From TMED78 sp036337035 (lineage in GTDB: Bacteria; Pseudomonadota; Gammaproteobacteria; Steroidobacterales; Rariloculaceae), in assembly GCA_036337035.1 (NCBI GenBank), contig JAYZFC010000002.1, positions 186,001-250,000 of the forward strand: a DNA stretch of 64,000 nt, in the 5' to 3' direction. The translations under genes and the position numbers were made by a program. Below are positions 45,422-54,401 of this stretch, piece by piece. The notes under the pieces were generated by a model. That model saw nothing but the letters and a program-made list of their open reading frames with translations, ran no database searches and was not told where the DNA came from. How positions within the stretch are numbered: the first letter of the stretch is position 1; the number at the start of each line of letters is the position of its first letter.

Positions 45422-46771
45422 TTTTTTGGCAATGGAAATTCCAGATTCCATGGCGCCCTCCATTCCTCTATTCTCTTTTGCTAAATGCTCGCCACAGAAA
45501 TGAATATTATTATGAGAATCTCCAAGAATATTAGCGTAATTTCTAATCTGACCAGGTCTATAATAAGCCCAAGCACCTTTAGAAAATCTCTCATTACCCC
45601 AAGATATTAAATCAATAAATTCTAGCTGACCCTTTGATGCTGGCCTAATATTTTCAATAGTTTTAGTAATTAATTCTGCCGCTTCGTTCTTTGGTAATCT
45701 ATCAATTGCTTCTGCATTCTTTCCAAAAATCCAAGAAGTAAAACTTGAAATCTCTTTAGGGTTATCTCTACTTCTTGTTGCACTAAACATACCTACTAGG
45801 CTATTTGAAAAAAAACTTGGGTTATATTCATCTAATTCCCAGAACTTTGACTTATGCCTAAAATAAATTTGAGTCATCGGCTGATAAGGTATATTTTTAA
45901 TTGCTTCATATTGCTTTGGTGGAAGATCGGGAATAAATAAAATTTCTTTTAACACACTTAGAGGAATTGAACATATCACATGATTGGCTACATATTGACT
46001 ACCATCTTCACAAAATATTGAAATCTCATTTCTCCCTGAATTTATACTAAGTACATTTTTATTGAAATGAATTTCTTTTTCTAACTGAGATGACATAATG
46101 TCAGTAAAGGTGCTTACTCCATTTAATGCTGTGTATCCGATTACTTTATCGTCAATCATCTTCTGATCTGAAGAAAATGCTGCTCTATATAATAATAGAA
46201 GTGTAGAAACATCTTTAGCATCTAAGCCGTAACTTACATTTATACCATAAACTAGCTTGATCTGATCTTCGCTAAAACCCTTATCTTTTAACCATTGCTC
46301 AAATGGAATATCATAAATAAGATTTTTCTTATCTAACCATTCTCCAGCGCTATTTAGTGGATTATATTGCTTAGTAAGAACTCTATATATTGACCATGGC
46401 ATAATATTTCTAAATTTTTCAGGAAAAATATTTTTTTTACTACTAGGCCAATCTTTTTGTGTAATTATTTCATTATCTAAAACAAGATCTTGCTCCTTAA
46501 AAAAAGAAAGCATATGAGAAACATCAATCAAATCAATATTATTATTTTTTGCAAATTCTATGATCATTTTATAATTAGCGCCTATATATGTTCCTCCGGC
46601 TTCTATATTCCTACCGAAATGATCCATAGAATGAATTCTTCCACCAGATCTATCATTAGCCTCAATCACTTGAACACTTAACCCCATTTTCTGTAATTCT
46701 AATGCGGCTACTAATCCAGATAACCCTGCACCAATGACAACAACAGATCGTTTTATTTTTTTTGATAACAC
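45407..46771 (-). CDS. Flavin amine-oxidase-fold oxidoreductase, last gene of the haem operon
   Basis: 454 residues. FAD-binding VVVIGAGLSGLVAALELQ, EANDRSGGRIHSMD and the C-terminal FCGEHLAKENRGMEGAMESG. The fold is shared by monoamine oxidases and by HemY/CgoX coproporphyrinogen oxidases. The C-terminal motif looks more like amine oxidase; the position 8 bases after hemH, in a cluster lacking any other copro- or protoporphyrinogen oxidase, suggests CgoX (inference). Start is GTG; an in-frame stop lies just upstream and no ATG is available. Confidence 0.75.
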   Translation of the reverse strand: MLSKKIKRSVVVIGAGLSGLVAALELQKMGLSVQVIEANDRSGGRIHSMDHFGRNIEAGGTYIGANYKMIIEFAKNNNIDLIDVSHMLSFFKEQDLVLDNEIITQKDWPSSKKNIFPEKFRNIMPWSIYRVLTKQYNPLNSAGEWLDKKNLIYDIPFEQWLKDKGFSEDQIKLVYGINVSYGLDAKDVSTLLLLYRAAFSSDQKMIDDKVIGYTALNGVSTFTDIMSSQLEKEIHFNKNVLSINSGRNEISIFCEDGSQYVANHVICSIPLSVLKEILFIPDLPPKQYEAIKNIPYQPMTQIYFRHKSKFWELDEYNPSFFSNSLVGMFSATRSRDNPKEISSFTSWIFGKNAEAIDRLPKNEAAELITKTIENIRPASKGQLEFIDLISWGNERFSKGAWAYYRPGQIRNYANILGDSHNNIHFCGEHLAKENRGMEGAMESGISIAKKLIQG

Positions 46772-46779
46772 TTATCTAT

Positions 46780-47853
46780 TTATTCTGCTTGGCATAAAGA
46801 GGGTTTTGTTGGTCCTGGTCTTCCAGAGAGACAGCAATCTGGAGGACAATAGTTATGGCTTGGACCTAAAGAGCCTAAACTAGGCCTAATATCATCGCTG
46901 CTTAATCTTTCTTGAACCAAGCTTGTTACCATAGATATATAGGCTGGATGATCCCCTACAGTTTTAGCCCTAACCATATTTATATTTGACTCTTTAGCTG
47001 ATGATTGTGCCTCTATATCAAGATCAAGAACTACCTCCATATGATCACAAACAAAACCTATAGGGACTATAACTAAATTCTTATATCCTCTACTTGATAA
47101 ATTTTTTATGGCATCTTCTATATCTGGCTCTAACCATGGCTCACCATAAGAAGCATTATTACTCTGAAAGATAAGATCCCAGTTTTTAACCATTAATGAG
47201 TTCGCAACTAAAGAACTAGCTTCCTTTAATTGAGTTACATATTTAGTATGTTTAGACATCGAAAGGGGCAAGCTATGAGCTGTAAAAAAAATTATAGTCT
47301 CTTTCTCATCAAATAATCCAAGCTTATCAATAGCATCCTTCGCACGAGAGCAAACTGCTTCTATAAATCCAGGATGATTAAAACCTAATCTCAACTTATC
47401 CACCTTAAAAGGATTGCCTAGAGCCTCATTAGCTACATAGAGATCTTCTCGATATTTTCTACAACCGCTATAAGAGCTAAAAGTGCTTGTAACAAAAGTT
47501 ATAACATTTTTTACTCCATCATCGTGCATAGCTTCAAATGTATCTTTCAGCATGGGATGCCAATTTCTATTACCCCAATAAACAGGCAAATTAATATTAT
47601 TCTTTAATAAATCCTTCTTTAGCGCTGCTATAAATTTTCTGGTCTCTTCGTTTATTGGGCTGATACCATCAAATTGGTGATATCTTTTTGCTATAGCTTG
47701 TTTAGCTCTATCTGGAACATTTAACCCTTCTAATACATTATCTAAAAATGGAAGAACATCATCCATCCCCTCGGGCCCTCCAAAAGAGAGTACTAGTAAA
47801 GCATCATAACTATTACTACCACTATCAATTAAATTTTGGGACTTGTTTGCCAT
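46780..47853 (-). CDS. hemH: Ferrochelatase of the coproporphyrin (actinobacterial) type
   Basis: 357 residues. YDALLVLSFGGPEGMDDVLP, NLPVYWGNRNWHPML and SYSGCRKYRED are strikingly like actinobacterial CpfC. The catalytic His is H193 in FTAHSLP; GSYGEPW-like NASYGEPWLEP follows. Cys131 together with the C-terminal Cys336, Cys340, Cys341 and Cys354 could hold a [2Fe-2S] cluster as in actinobacterial enzymes. With HemQ next door, its substrate is probably coproporphyrin III rather than protoporphyrin IX. Confidence 0.93.
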   Translation of the reverse strand: MANKSQNLIDSGSNSYDALLVLSFGGPEGMDDVLPFLDNVLEGLNVPDRAKQAIAKRYHQFDGISPINEETRKFIAALKKDLLKNNINLPVYWGNRNWHPMLKDTFEAMHDDGVKNVITFVTSTFSSYSGCRKYREDLYVANEALGNPFKVDKLRLGFNHPGFIEAVCSRAKDAIDKLGLFDEKETIIFFTAHSLPLSMSKHTKYVTQLKEASSLVANSLMVKNWDLIFQSNNASYGEPWLEPDIEDAIKNLSSRGYKNLVIVPIGFVCDHMEVVLDLDIEAQSSAKESNINMVRAKTVGDHPAYISMVTSLVQERLSSDDIRPSLGSLGPSHNYCPPDCCLSGRPGPTKPSLCQAE

Positions 47854-47859
47854 AGCCTA

Positions 47860-48636
47860 TCAAAGAGAATATTCTGGACGCCATGTATCTTTCGTATCCT
47901 CATCTATGCCTTGACTCTGATAATGCCAAATACGCCTTCCGACAAAGAAAGGGCCTAAGCTTTCTAAATATTGAGAGGTTTGCTCAGTTGTTCTCATTTC
48001 TTCAACGACAGCAGAAAGGGGATGTAAATAAAAACCTAATAATCCAATGACAAAATCATTATCATTTTTATCTAATCCATGACAAGCCAGTCTTATATCT
48101 GTAGCTAGGTTATCATGCCCATATCTTTTTGCTAGACTACCGTGTTCACCTAGAATTTTTTTTTGCTTCGCTTCTGGCAAAACATAGAATTCCTTCTTTC
48201 TTCGAAGTGGATACCAGATTCCAAACTCATTATTTTCATCAAGAATCTTGTTCAAAGGTCTGACCAATAAAGTATCTTCTAGATCTTGTTCATAACCAAT
48301 AGAATAAGTTCTTCCTAGCATATCAAATTCAGACTTATGATTTAGCAGGGAAAAAGATTCTGTTTGAAAAACATTTCTTAAGTCATTTGATCCCAGCTTA
48401 TCCATTTCATACCAATTAACAATTCCTATACCGCTAGGATCGTTAAGATCTTGATAAATAACAGCAGATACGCCATTTCTTCTAAAAGCACTAGTAATAT
48501 CCTTTAACATTTCACGATCTTTACAGTTATTAAAGGCTGTAAATTTTATAAATAATCTTCTATCGAGGGAAATTTGTTTTCCATCCTTCATACCCTTTTC
48601 ACTAAGATCAACTATATTCTCTTTTTCATCAGCCAT
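47860..48636 (-). CDS. hemQ: Coproheme decarboxylase (HemQ/ChdC, chlorite-dismutase family)
   Basis: 258 residues. Two ferredoxin-like halves; the second holds WYPLRRKKEF (Tyr142, matching the catalytic tyrosine of ChdC) and GEHGSLAKRYG (His165, the proximal haem ligand), then EMRTTEQTSQYLESLGPFFVG, the family signature. The distal arginine of chlorite dismutases is not apparent, fitting a decarboxylase. It turns coproheme to haem b with peroxide. It lies between hemE and hemH, 6 bases from each neighbour. Confidence 0.9.
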   Translation of the reverse strand: MADEKENIVDLSEKGMKDGKQISLDRRLFIKFTAFNNCKDREMLKDITSAFRRNGVSAVIYQDLNDPSGIGIVNWYEMDKLGSNDLRNVFQTESFSLLNHKSEFDMLGRTYSIGYEQDLEDTLLVRPLNKILDENNEFGIWYPLRRKKEFYVLPEAKQKKILGEHGSLAKRYGHDNLATDIRLACHGLDKNDNDFVIGLLGFYLHPLSAVVEEMRTTEQTSQYLESLGPFFVGRRIWHYQSQGIDEDTKDTWRPEYSL

Positions 48637-48641
48637 ATTAT

Positions 48642-49664
48642 CTATTCCCTATTCTCTTCGTTATGTATTTCATCAATCAAAGCATCTACACTCTCTAAAG
48701 GAGTGTTTGGCATAATGCCATGTCCGAGATTCATAATATGCCCAACTGGATCAACATTTTTAAGAAGTTTTTTTGTCTCTTGGCGAGTTGCTTCCGGACC
48801 AGCAACAAGAATCGCAGGGTCCAAATTACCCTGAATTGCCCTATTCTTACCATAAAGATTCTTTATCTCTGATAAATTAACTCTCCAATCAACAGCTAAC
48901 ACCTCAGAAGGTAGCTCTGCATATGCATTAACTAAATGAGGAGCATTTTGTAAAAAAATAATTCTAGGTACATTAATTTTACCTATTTCAGAAAGTAAAA
49001 ATTCTAAATGGGGCTTAATGTATTTCTGCCAACTATCTAGAGATAATAAACCAGCCCAAGAATCAAATATTTGTACTGCATCTACACCTGCTTCTACCTG
49101 ACTTTTAAGATAGCTAATCATATGTAATGTAATTTTTTCTAATAGCCGTTCCATAACTTCTGGCTCTGAAGCTAAGAAAGATCTTAATTTTGGAAAATCC
49201 TTATTACCTTTGCCTTCCACTAAATAAGCTGACAATGTCCATGGAGCGCCACAAAAGCCTAATAATGCTATTTCATTAGAGAGCTCACTTCTTGTTTGAG
49301 CAATCGCCTTCATTACTTCTGGAGCAATTTCTTCTGCCCCCGTATCAATAAGATTATCTACATCTTTATTGTCCGAAATAGGATTAGTAATAATTGGTCC
49401 AGGGTTAAAATCAAAATCAATTCCTAAAGATGGAACAGGGCTCATAATATCAGCAAAAATGATTGCTGCATCTAAATCAAATCTCTTAATTGGAAGAAGA
49501 GTAACCTCAGTAGCAAAATCAGACGATCTAGATAAATCTTTAAAACTATGTGTTTTTCTAAGAGCTCTATATTCTGGTAAATATCTGCCAGCCTGCCTCA
49601 TAATCCATAAAGGCCTTCTAGGAGTTGGATTTCTATTAATAGACTCTAAGAGTATCTTTTCCAA
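48642..49664 (-). CDS. hemE: Uroporphyrinogen decarboxylase
   Basis: 340 residues, full length. RRPLWIMRQAGRYLPEYRAL is the family signature, followed by FADIMSPVPSLG, GFCGAPWTLSAYLVEG, IFDSWAGLLS and NLGHGIMPNTPLESV. It makes coproporphyrinogen III from uroporphyrinogen III. The start is a TTG with a strong AAGGA site 7 bases upstream; no ATG is near. It follows the response-regulator gene by 12 bases. Confidence 0.96.
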   Translation of the reverse strand: MEKILLESINRNPTPRRPLWIMRQAGRYLPEYRALRKTHSFKDLSRSSDFATEVTLLPIKRFDLDAAIIFADIMSPVPSLGIDFDFNPGPIITNPISDNKDVDNLIDTGAEEIAPEVMKAIAQTRSELSNEIALLGFCGAPWTLSAYLVEGKGNKDFPKLRSFLASEPEVMERLLEKITLHMISYLKSQVEAGVDAVQIFDSWAGLLSLDSWQKYIKPHLEFLLSEIGKINVPRIIFLQNAPHLVNAYAELPSEVLAVDWRVNLSEIKNLYGKNRAIQGNLDPAILVAGPEATRQETKKLLKNVDPVGHIMNLGHGIMPNTPLESVDALIDEIHNEENRE

Positions 49665-49676
49665 TTGACTTTCCTT

Positions 49677-50387
49677 TTAATTATTATCTTCTTTAGGATT
49701 AACAAAAAATTGATATCCCACACCTCTAACAGTATGAAAATATTCAGGTGATTCTGGATTAATTTCAAATCTTTTTCTGAGTCTAACAATAAAATTATCT
49801 ATCGTTCTAGTAGAGGGAAAAACTTCGTAGCCCCATACTTTATCTAATATCTCTTCTCTTGTTATTACTGTATCGATATTTTCAGAAAAAAGCTTTAAAA
49901 TCATAATCTCTTTATGCGTAAGGACGTGCTCAACACCTTCCCATGACTTTGCCCTATAAGTTTTAAAATTAATAGAATTCTTACCAAAATTAAGAAAAGA
50001 ATTATCATCTTTTAGCCATTCGCTTCTTCTTAATATAGCAGAAATCCTAAGCAATAATTCCCTTAGATGAAAAGGCTTACCTAGATAATCATCTCCACCA
50101 GCTTCTAATCCAGAAACCCTATCATCTAAACTATTTTTTACTGTCAAGAACAAGACTGGTACCTGGGATCCTGATGATCTAATTCTATCGCAAACCTCTA
50201 TACCATCTAATTTAGGCATCATCACATCAAGTAAAATTAGATCATATTTATTATCTAGAGCCTTGGTAAGTCCCTCTTCTCCATCATAGGCTATTTCAAC
50301 ATCATACCCCTCTGAAACAAGGCTTTCCTTTATTCCTTCAGATATATTCACTTCATCATCAATAACTAATATTTTATTCATACTCAT
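49677..50387 (-). CDS. OmpR-family response regulator inside the haem operon
   Basis: About 236 residues. Receiver domain with phospho-acceptor Asp54 (LILLDVMMPKLDG), acidic pair DDE and the FLTVK / YLGKPF conserved Thr and Lys; C-terminal winged helix (about 135-230) with LTHKEIMILKLFSEN, ILDKVWGYEVFPSTRTIDNF and HTVRGVGYQFF. The ATG at 50387 is chosen over a TTG inside the kinase gene. It pairs with the kinase directly upstream and may control haem genes. Confidence 0.92.
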   Translation of the reverse strand: MSMNKILVIDDEVNISEGIKESLVSEGYDVEIAYDGEEGLTKALDNKYDLILLDVMMPKLDGIEVCDRIRSSGSQVPVLFLTVKNSLDDRVSGLEAGGDDYLGKPFHLRELLLRISAILRRSEWLKDDNSFLNFGKNSINFKTYRAKSWEGVEHVLTHKEIMILKLFSENIDTVITREEILDKVWGYEVFPSTRTIDNFIVRLRKRFEINPESPEYFHTVRGVGYQFFVNPKEDNN

Positions 50388-50395
50388 AACTCTAT

Positions 50396-51397
50396 CTATT
50401 CTATAGGCCAAGTAATAATAAATATAGCGCCTTTATTTATTCCATCACTCGTAGATATAATTTTTCCGTCTAATAAAGAAACTAACTTTTTGACAATATA
50501 TAATCCCAATCCACTACCTGGCATAGATCTTACTAACTCATCTCCTGATCTATAGAATTTTTCAAAAATCATTTCATTATCCTTAATTGGATACCCCATA
50601 CCATCATCCTTGATAGCAAGAATTATACTATTATTTTTACATTCTCCCTTTATCTCTATATTAGAAGATTTAGCAGCATTACATGATTTAATTGAATTAT
50701 CTATTATGTTTGCAATTATTGATTCAAGAATTAATCTATCAGAATAAATATCTAATCCTTTATCTAAATTCAAACTAATATTTATATTCTCTAATAAGTC
50801 TTCTGAAAAATTAGATATACATGATTCAATTACAGTTTTTAAATAAACCTTTTCTTTCTTGATAGTAACTTTTCCTGATTCAATCTTGCTAGTATCTAGC
50901 AAGTTATCTATCATGCGTAAAAGTCTATCAACATCACTTAAAACTCTATTAATTCTTTTATTATATCTACTAGAAGGCTTATCAAGTAAAATAGCTTCAG
51001 CTGATATCCTAATACTTGCAAGAGGTGATTTTAATTCATGAGAAATAGCAGCTAAAAAATTTTGCTGCCTTTTTCTTAGATCATATTCTCTTCTAATTGT
51101 TACAGTAAGTATTCCAATTCCTATAATTAAAACTAGTAAGAAAAATGATCCCTCCCATATAACTCTATTAATTCTACTTTCTGAATCTTCATATAACTTT
51201 TCTATATAACTTTGGCTATATATAGTAGATTCTTCATTTGGATCGGTAGATATCAGCACTGATAAAAATTCATCTCTAACTGTATTTGTGTAATTTACCT
51301 GATCAATAATCCAAAAAGCTACTTGCCCTATTGAAACAATTAACAATATAAGAAGACCTATTTGTAACACATTAGTAGGGTTAAATTTTTTTAACAT
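50396..51397 (-). CDS. Membrane histidine kinase inside the haem operon
   Basis: 333 residues. Two membrane helices (about 11-31 and 82-102) flank a periplasmic loop of about 50 residues. No HAMP domain is evident; the phospho-acceptor His120 is in FLAAISHELKSPLASIR, then N box NIIDNSIKSC, G1 DDGMGYP, F box EKFYRSGD and G2 GSGLGLYIVKKL. It is the sensor for the regulator that follows 8 bases on. Its first 17 bases overlap the end of hemL. Confidence 0.92.
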   Translation of the reverse strand: MLKKFNPTNVLQIGLLILLIVSIGQVAFWIIDQVNYTNTVRDEFLSVLISTDPNEESTIYSQSYIEKLYEDSESRINRVIWEGSFFLLVLIIGIGILTVTIRREYDLRKRQQNFLAAISHELKSPLASIRISAEAILLDKPSSRYNKRINRVLSDVDRLLRMIDNLLDTSKIESGKVTIKKEKVYLKTVIESCISNFSEDLLENINISLNLDKGLDIYSDRLILESIIANIIDNSIKSCNAAKSSNIEIKGECKNNSIILAIKDDGMGYPIKDNEMIFEKFYRSGDELVRSMPGSGLGLYIVKKLVSLLDGKIISTSDGINKGAIFIITWPIE

Positions 51398-52706
51398 TTA
51401 TTTCCCCAGTTTTATAATTGAAGCTACAATTAGTTAATATTTTTTCAATTCTTTCTATAAAGAAATTAATATCTTCTTTTGTATGAACAGATGATAAAAA
51501 ACCAACTTCATACGCAGAAGGAGCTATATATATGCCGCTATCTATTAGCGCATGAAATAGTCCTGAAAAGGTTTTAGCAGATCTATTATCTATAAGCTCA
51601 GCAGACCTTATTTGATAATTTGAATGAAGGGATAGCCAAAAAATTGAGCCAACCCTTGAAAAAAATATTTCAAATGGAGATTTTTTTATGATGTCATTTA
51701 TAGAACTTTCAAAATATGCTCCGATATTTTCTAAGTATTCCCAAATATTTTCCTTTTTTAAGCACTTCAGGGTCGCTAAACCAGCAGACATTGCTACAGG
51801 ATTTCCTGATAATGTACCAGCTTGATAGACTCCTCCTATAGGTGCAAGCTTCTCCATTATATTTTTTCTTGAAGCAAATGCTCCAACTGGCAAACCTCCT
51901 CCTATAACTTTTCCAAATGTTGCAATGTCAGGGATAACATCATAATATCCTGCTGCTCCCGTTTCTCCAATCCTAAAGCCTGTTATAACTTCATCAAAAA
52001 TCAATAGAGTGCCATATTGATTACATAAATCTCTTAATAGCTTAATATAATCTTTCCTTTGAACTAATAGCCCATTATTAGCTGGTATTGGTTCTATTAT
52101 TACTGCTGCTATATCAGAACCCTCTTTTGAAAAAAGCTCAATCAGCTCTTTCTCATTATCTAGTGGTAAAACTCTAGTTAATTCTGTAAATTTATTAGGT
52201 ATTCCGTCTGATGATGGTTTATTAAAAGTTGTTGAGCCAGATCCAGCTGAAACCAATAATGAGTCTACATGGCCGTGGTAACAACCTGAGAACTTAACAA
52301 CTATATCTCTCTTTGTTGAGCCTCTTGCAAGCCTTATTGCACTCATTACTGCTTCTGTACCAGAAGAAACAAATCTTATTTGCTCAATGCCTGGGTATGA
52401 AGAAACTATTTCTTCAGCTAACATAACTTCAGCCTCACAAGGTGCTCCAAATGAAGTGCCTAAGCTTGCTGCTAATTTAATTGATTTCAAAACTTCTGAA
52501 TTAGCATGTCCAAGGATAAGAGGACCCCAAGAACCTAAAAAATCTAAATATGAATTTCCATCTTGATCAGTTAAATACGAAGATTTTCCTGACTTAATAA
52601 CTTTTGGTAATCCACTGACTGCATGAAATGCTCTAACTGGAGAATTAACACCTGCAGGGATAACTTTTTTTGCTCTAGTAAACAGTTCCTTAGATTTAGA
52701 TTTCAT
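51381..52706 (-). CDS. hemL: Glutamate-1-semialdehyde 2,1-aminomutase
   Basis: About 441 residues, PLP enzyme making 5-aminolevulinate in the C5 pathway. IPAGVNSPVRAFHAVSG, FVSSGTEAVMSAIRLARG, FSGCYHGHVDSLLVSAGSG, LIFDEVITGFRIG and the PLP-lysine motif TFGKVIGGGLPVGAF are all intact. The ATG at 52706 overlaps the hemB stop as ATGA, so I prefer it to the GTG two codons upstream. The 3' end overlaps the kinase gene. Confidence 0.97.
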   Translation of the reverse strand: MKSKSKELFTRAKKVIPAGVNSPVRAFHAVSGLPKVIKSGKSSYLTDQDGNSYLDFLGSWGPLILGHANSEVLKSIKLAASLGTSFGAPCEAEVMLAEEIVSSYPGIEQIRFVSSGTEAVMSAIRLARGSTKRDIVVKFSGCYHGHVDSLLVSAGSGSTTFNKPSSDGIPNKFTELTRVLPLDNEKELIELFSKEGSDIAAVIIEPIPANNGLLVQRKDYIKLLRDLCNQYGTLLIFDEVITGFRIGETGAAGYYDVIPDIATFGKVIGGGLPVGAFASRKNIMEKLAPIGGVYQAGTLSGNPVAMSAGLATLKCLKKENIWEYLENIGAYFESSINDIIKKSPFEIFFSRVGSIFWLSLHSNYQIRSAELIDNRSAKTFSGLFHALIDSGIYIAPSAYEVGFLSSVHTKEDINFFIERIEKILTNCSFNYKTGEINVKKI

Positions 52707-53686
52707 AGCCACTGGCCTTTGATTGCATCCCTCGCATGATATGAGATTATTTGATTAGCCCCAGCTCTAGCTATTGCATATAAATTTTCTCTAACAACTG
52801 AAGCTTCATCTAACCAACCTTTTTCTGCAGCTGCCTTAACAGCAGAGTATTCACCAGAAACATTATATGCAGATAAGGGCAGTGAGCATTCAGAACTAAC
52901 TGTTTTTATTATATCCAAAAAGGCTAGAGCTGGTTTAACCATAAGCATATCTGCACCCTCTTCTTCATCTATTTTAGCTTCTCTAATCGCCTCTTTAACA
53001 TTTCTTATATCCATTTGGTAAGTTTTCCTATCGCCATCATTAGGTGATGAATCAGCAGCTTCTCTAAATGGGCCGTAGTATGCTGAAGCATACTTTACAG
53101 CATAAGAAAGGATGCCTACATTCTCTAAATCTTCCTTATCAAGAGTTTCTCTAATTTTTTTAACTCTCCCATCCATCATGTCTGAAGGGGCCACAATATC
53201 TGCTCCAGCTTCTGCATGACTTAAAGCAATATTTGCTATTGCATCTAAAGATAAGTCATTGATAACATGGCTATTTTTAACAAATCCACAATGGCCGTGA
53301 TCTGTATAAGCACAAAGACAGACATCAGTAATAACAATAACTTCATCACCAAAGGTATCTTTTAGTCTTCTCACTGCGTTTTGAATGACACCTTTCGAAT
53401 TCCATGCTTCCCTACCATCAGGAAACTTATCACTTAAACTACCCGGTTGGCCAAAAAGTAAAACAGCATTAATTCCTATTTTCAAATCAATATCTACTTC
53501 CTTTAAAAGCTCTTCTATGCCTAACTTAAACCTTCCAGGCATTGACAAAATCTCTTCTCTTTCAGTTGGTTTTGGTAAAAGAAAATGAGGAATAATAAAC
53601 TGTTTTGGTAAAATATTTATTTCAGCATTAAGATCTCTAATAGCTTTAGATTTTCTATTCCTACGTGGTCTTTTAACTATATTCAT
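52703..53686 (-). CDS. hemB: Delta-aminolevulinic acid dehydratase (porphobilinogen synthase)
   Basis: 327 residues. RPRRNRKSKAIRDLNAE opening, the Cys-type zinc site DVCLCAYTDHGHCG, first Schiff-base region SDMMDGRV, second lysine in ADMLMVKPALAFLD and SAYNVSGEYSAVKAA. Use of the three-Cys site indicates a zinc-dependent form. It overlaps hemD by 14 bases and hemL by 4, so the whole set is translated as one block. Confidence 0.97.
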   Translation of the reverse strand: MNIVKRPRRNRKSKAIRDLNAEINILPKQFIIPHFLLPKPTEREEILSMPGRFKLGIEELLKEVDIDLKIGINAVLLFGQPGSLSDKFPDGREAWNSKGVIQNAVRRLKDTFGDEVIVITDVCLCAYTDHGHCGFVKNSHVINDLSLDAIANIALSHAEAGADIVAPSDMMDGRVKKIRETLDKEDLENVGILSYAVKYASAYYGPFREAADSSPNDGDRKTYQMDIRNVKEAIREAKIDEEEGADMLMVKPALAFLDIIKTVSSECSLPLSAYNVSGEYSAVKAAAEKGWLDEASVVRENLYAIARAGANQIISYHARDAIKGQWL

Positions 53687-54401
53687 TCATCACCCTAATT
53701 AATCCTTCTAATCCCGGTTTTTCAGAAACACCCATTACCTTTATTCCTAGAGATTCAGCTTTCTTCTTTGTCGTATTGCCAATGGTATAAACCTTTGCTT
53801 CTACATCATTCTCTACCTGATTAACAAATCCCTGAACAGCAGATGGGCTTGCAAAAAAAATAGTATTTATATTAATTTCTGATAGTAATTTTTTTTTATT
53901 TAATTGCTTAATTGGTTCCGTTCTATAAATATTTATCCTTTCACATAAAATATCTTCAGATATTAGCTTTTTTTCAATAATATTATTTGCATTTTCTGCA
54001 ACAGCTAATAAGACTTTGCTACCTTTATCGATTATTGAAACGAGCTCTTTTGAAAATGATATTGAATTACTCTCTACTCCCACATAATTAACTCTATTAA
54101 AATAATTTTTACAACTATCTTCAGTGGCTTGACCAATTGCTGCAATCTTTGTGTCTGTAGAGATCTTGTAGCTATTTATCTTGCTGAAATATTCCACTCC
54201 CTTTCTTGATGTAAAAACTATCCAGTCTATTTTCTGTATTTGACTTATTTTTTTATTTAATTTTGATTTTTCAATAGAAATAAAATCAATACATGGAAGA
54301 ATAGTGCTATGAAAACCTATTTCCTTTATTTTAGAAGACCAATTAATACTATCTTCCTTGCTCCTAGTAAGTAATATTCGATAATTATATTCTATATTCA
54401 T
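53673..54401 (-). CDS. hemD: Uroporphyrinogen-III synthase
   Basis: 242 residues. The family is poorly conserved, but the plan is right: LLTRSKEDSINWSSKIKEIG, DWIVFTSRKGVEYF, KIAAIGQATEDS and the late FFASPSAVQGFVNQ with YTIGNTTKKKAESLG. It closes and flips the D ring of hydroxymethylbilane. Its position between hemC (4-base overlap ATGA) and hemB (14-base overlap) confirms the call. Confidence 0.92.
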   Translation of the reverse strand: MNIEYNYRILLTRSKEDSINWSSKIKEIGFHSTILPCIDFISIEKSKLNKKISQIQKIDWIVFTSRKGVEYFSKINSYKISTDTKIAAIGQATEDSCKNYFNRVNYVGVESNSISFSKELVSIIDKGSKVLLAVAENANNIIEKKLISEDILCERINIYRTEPIKQLNKKKLLSEININTIFFASPSAVQGFVNQVENDVEAKVYTIGNTTKKKAESLGIKVMGVSEKPGLEGLIRVMNEYS

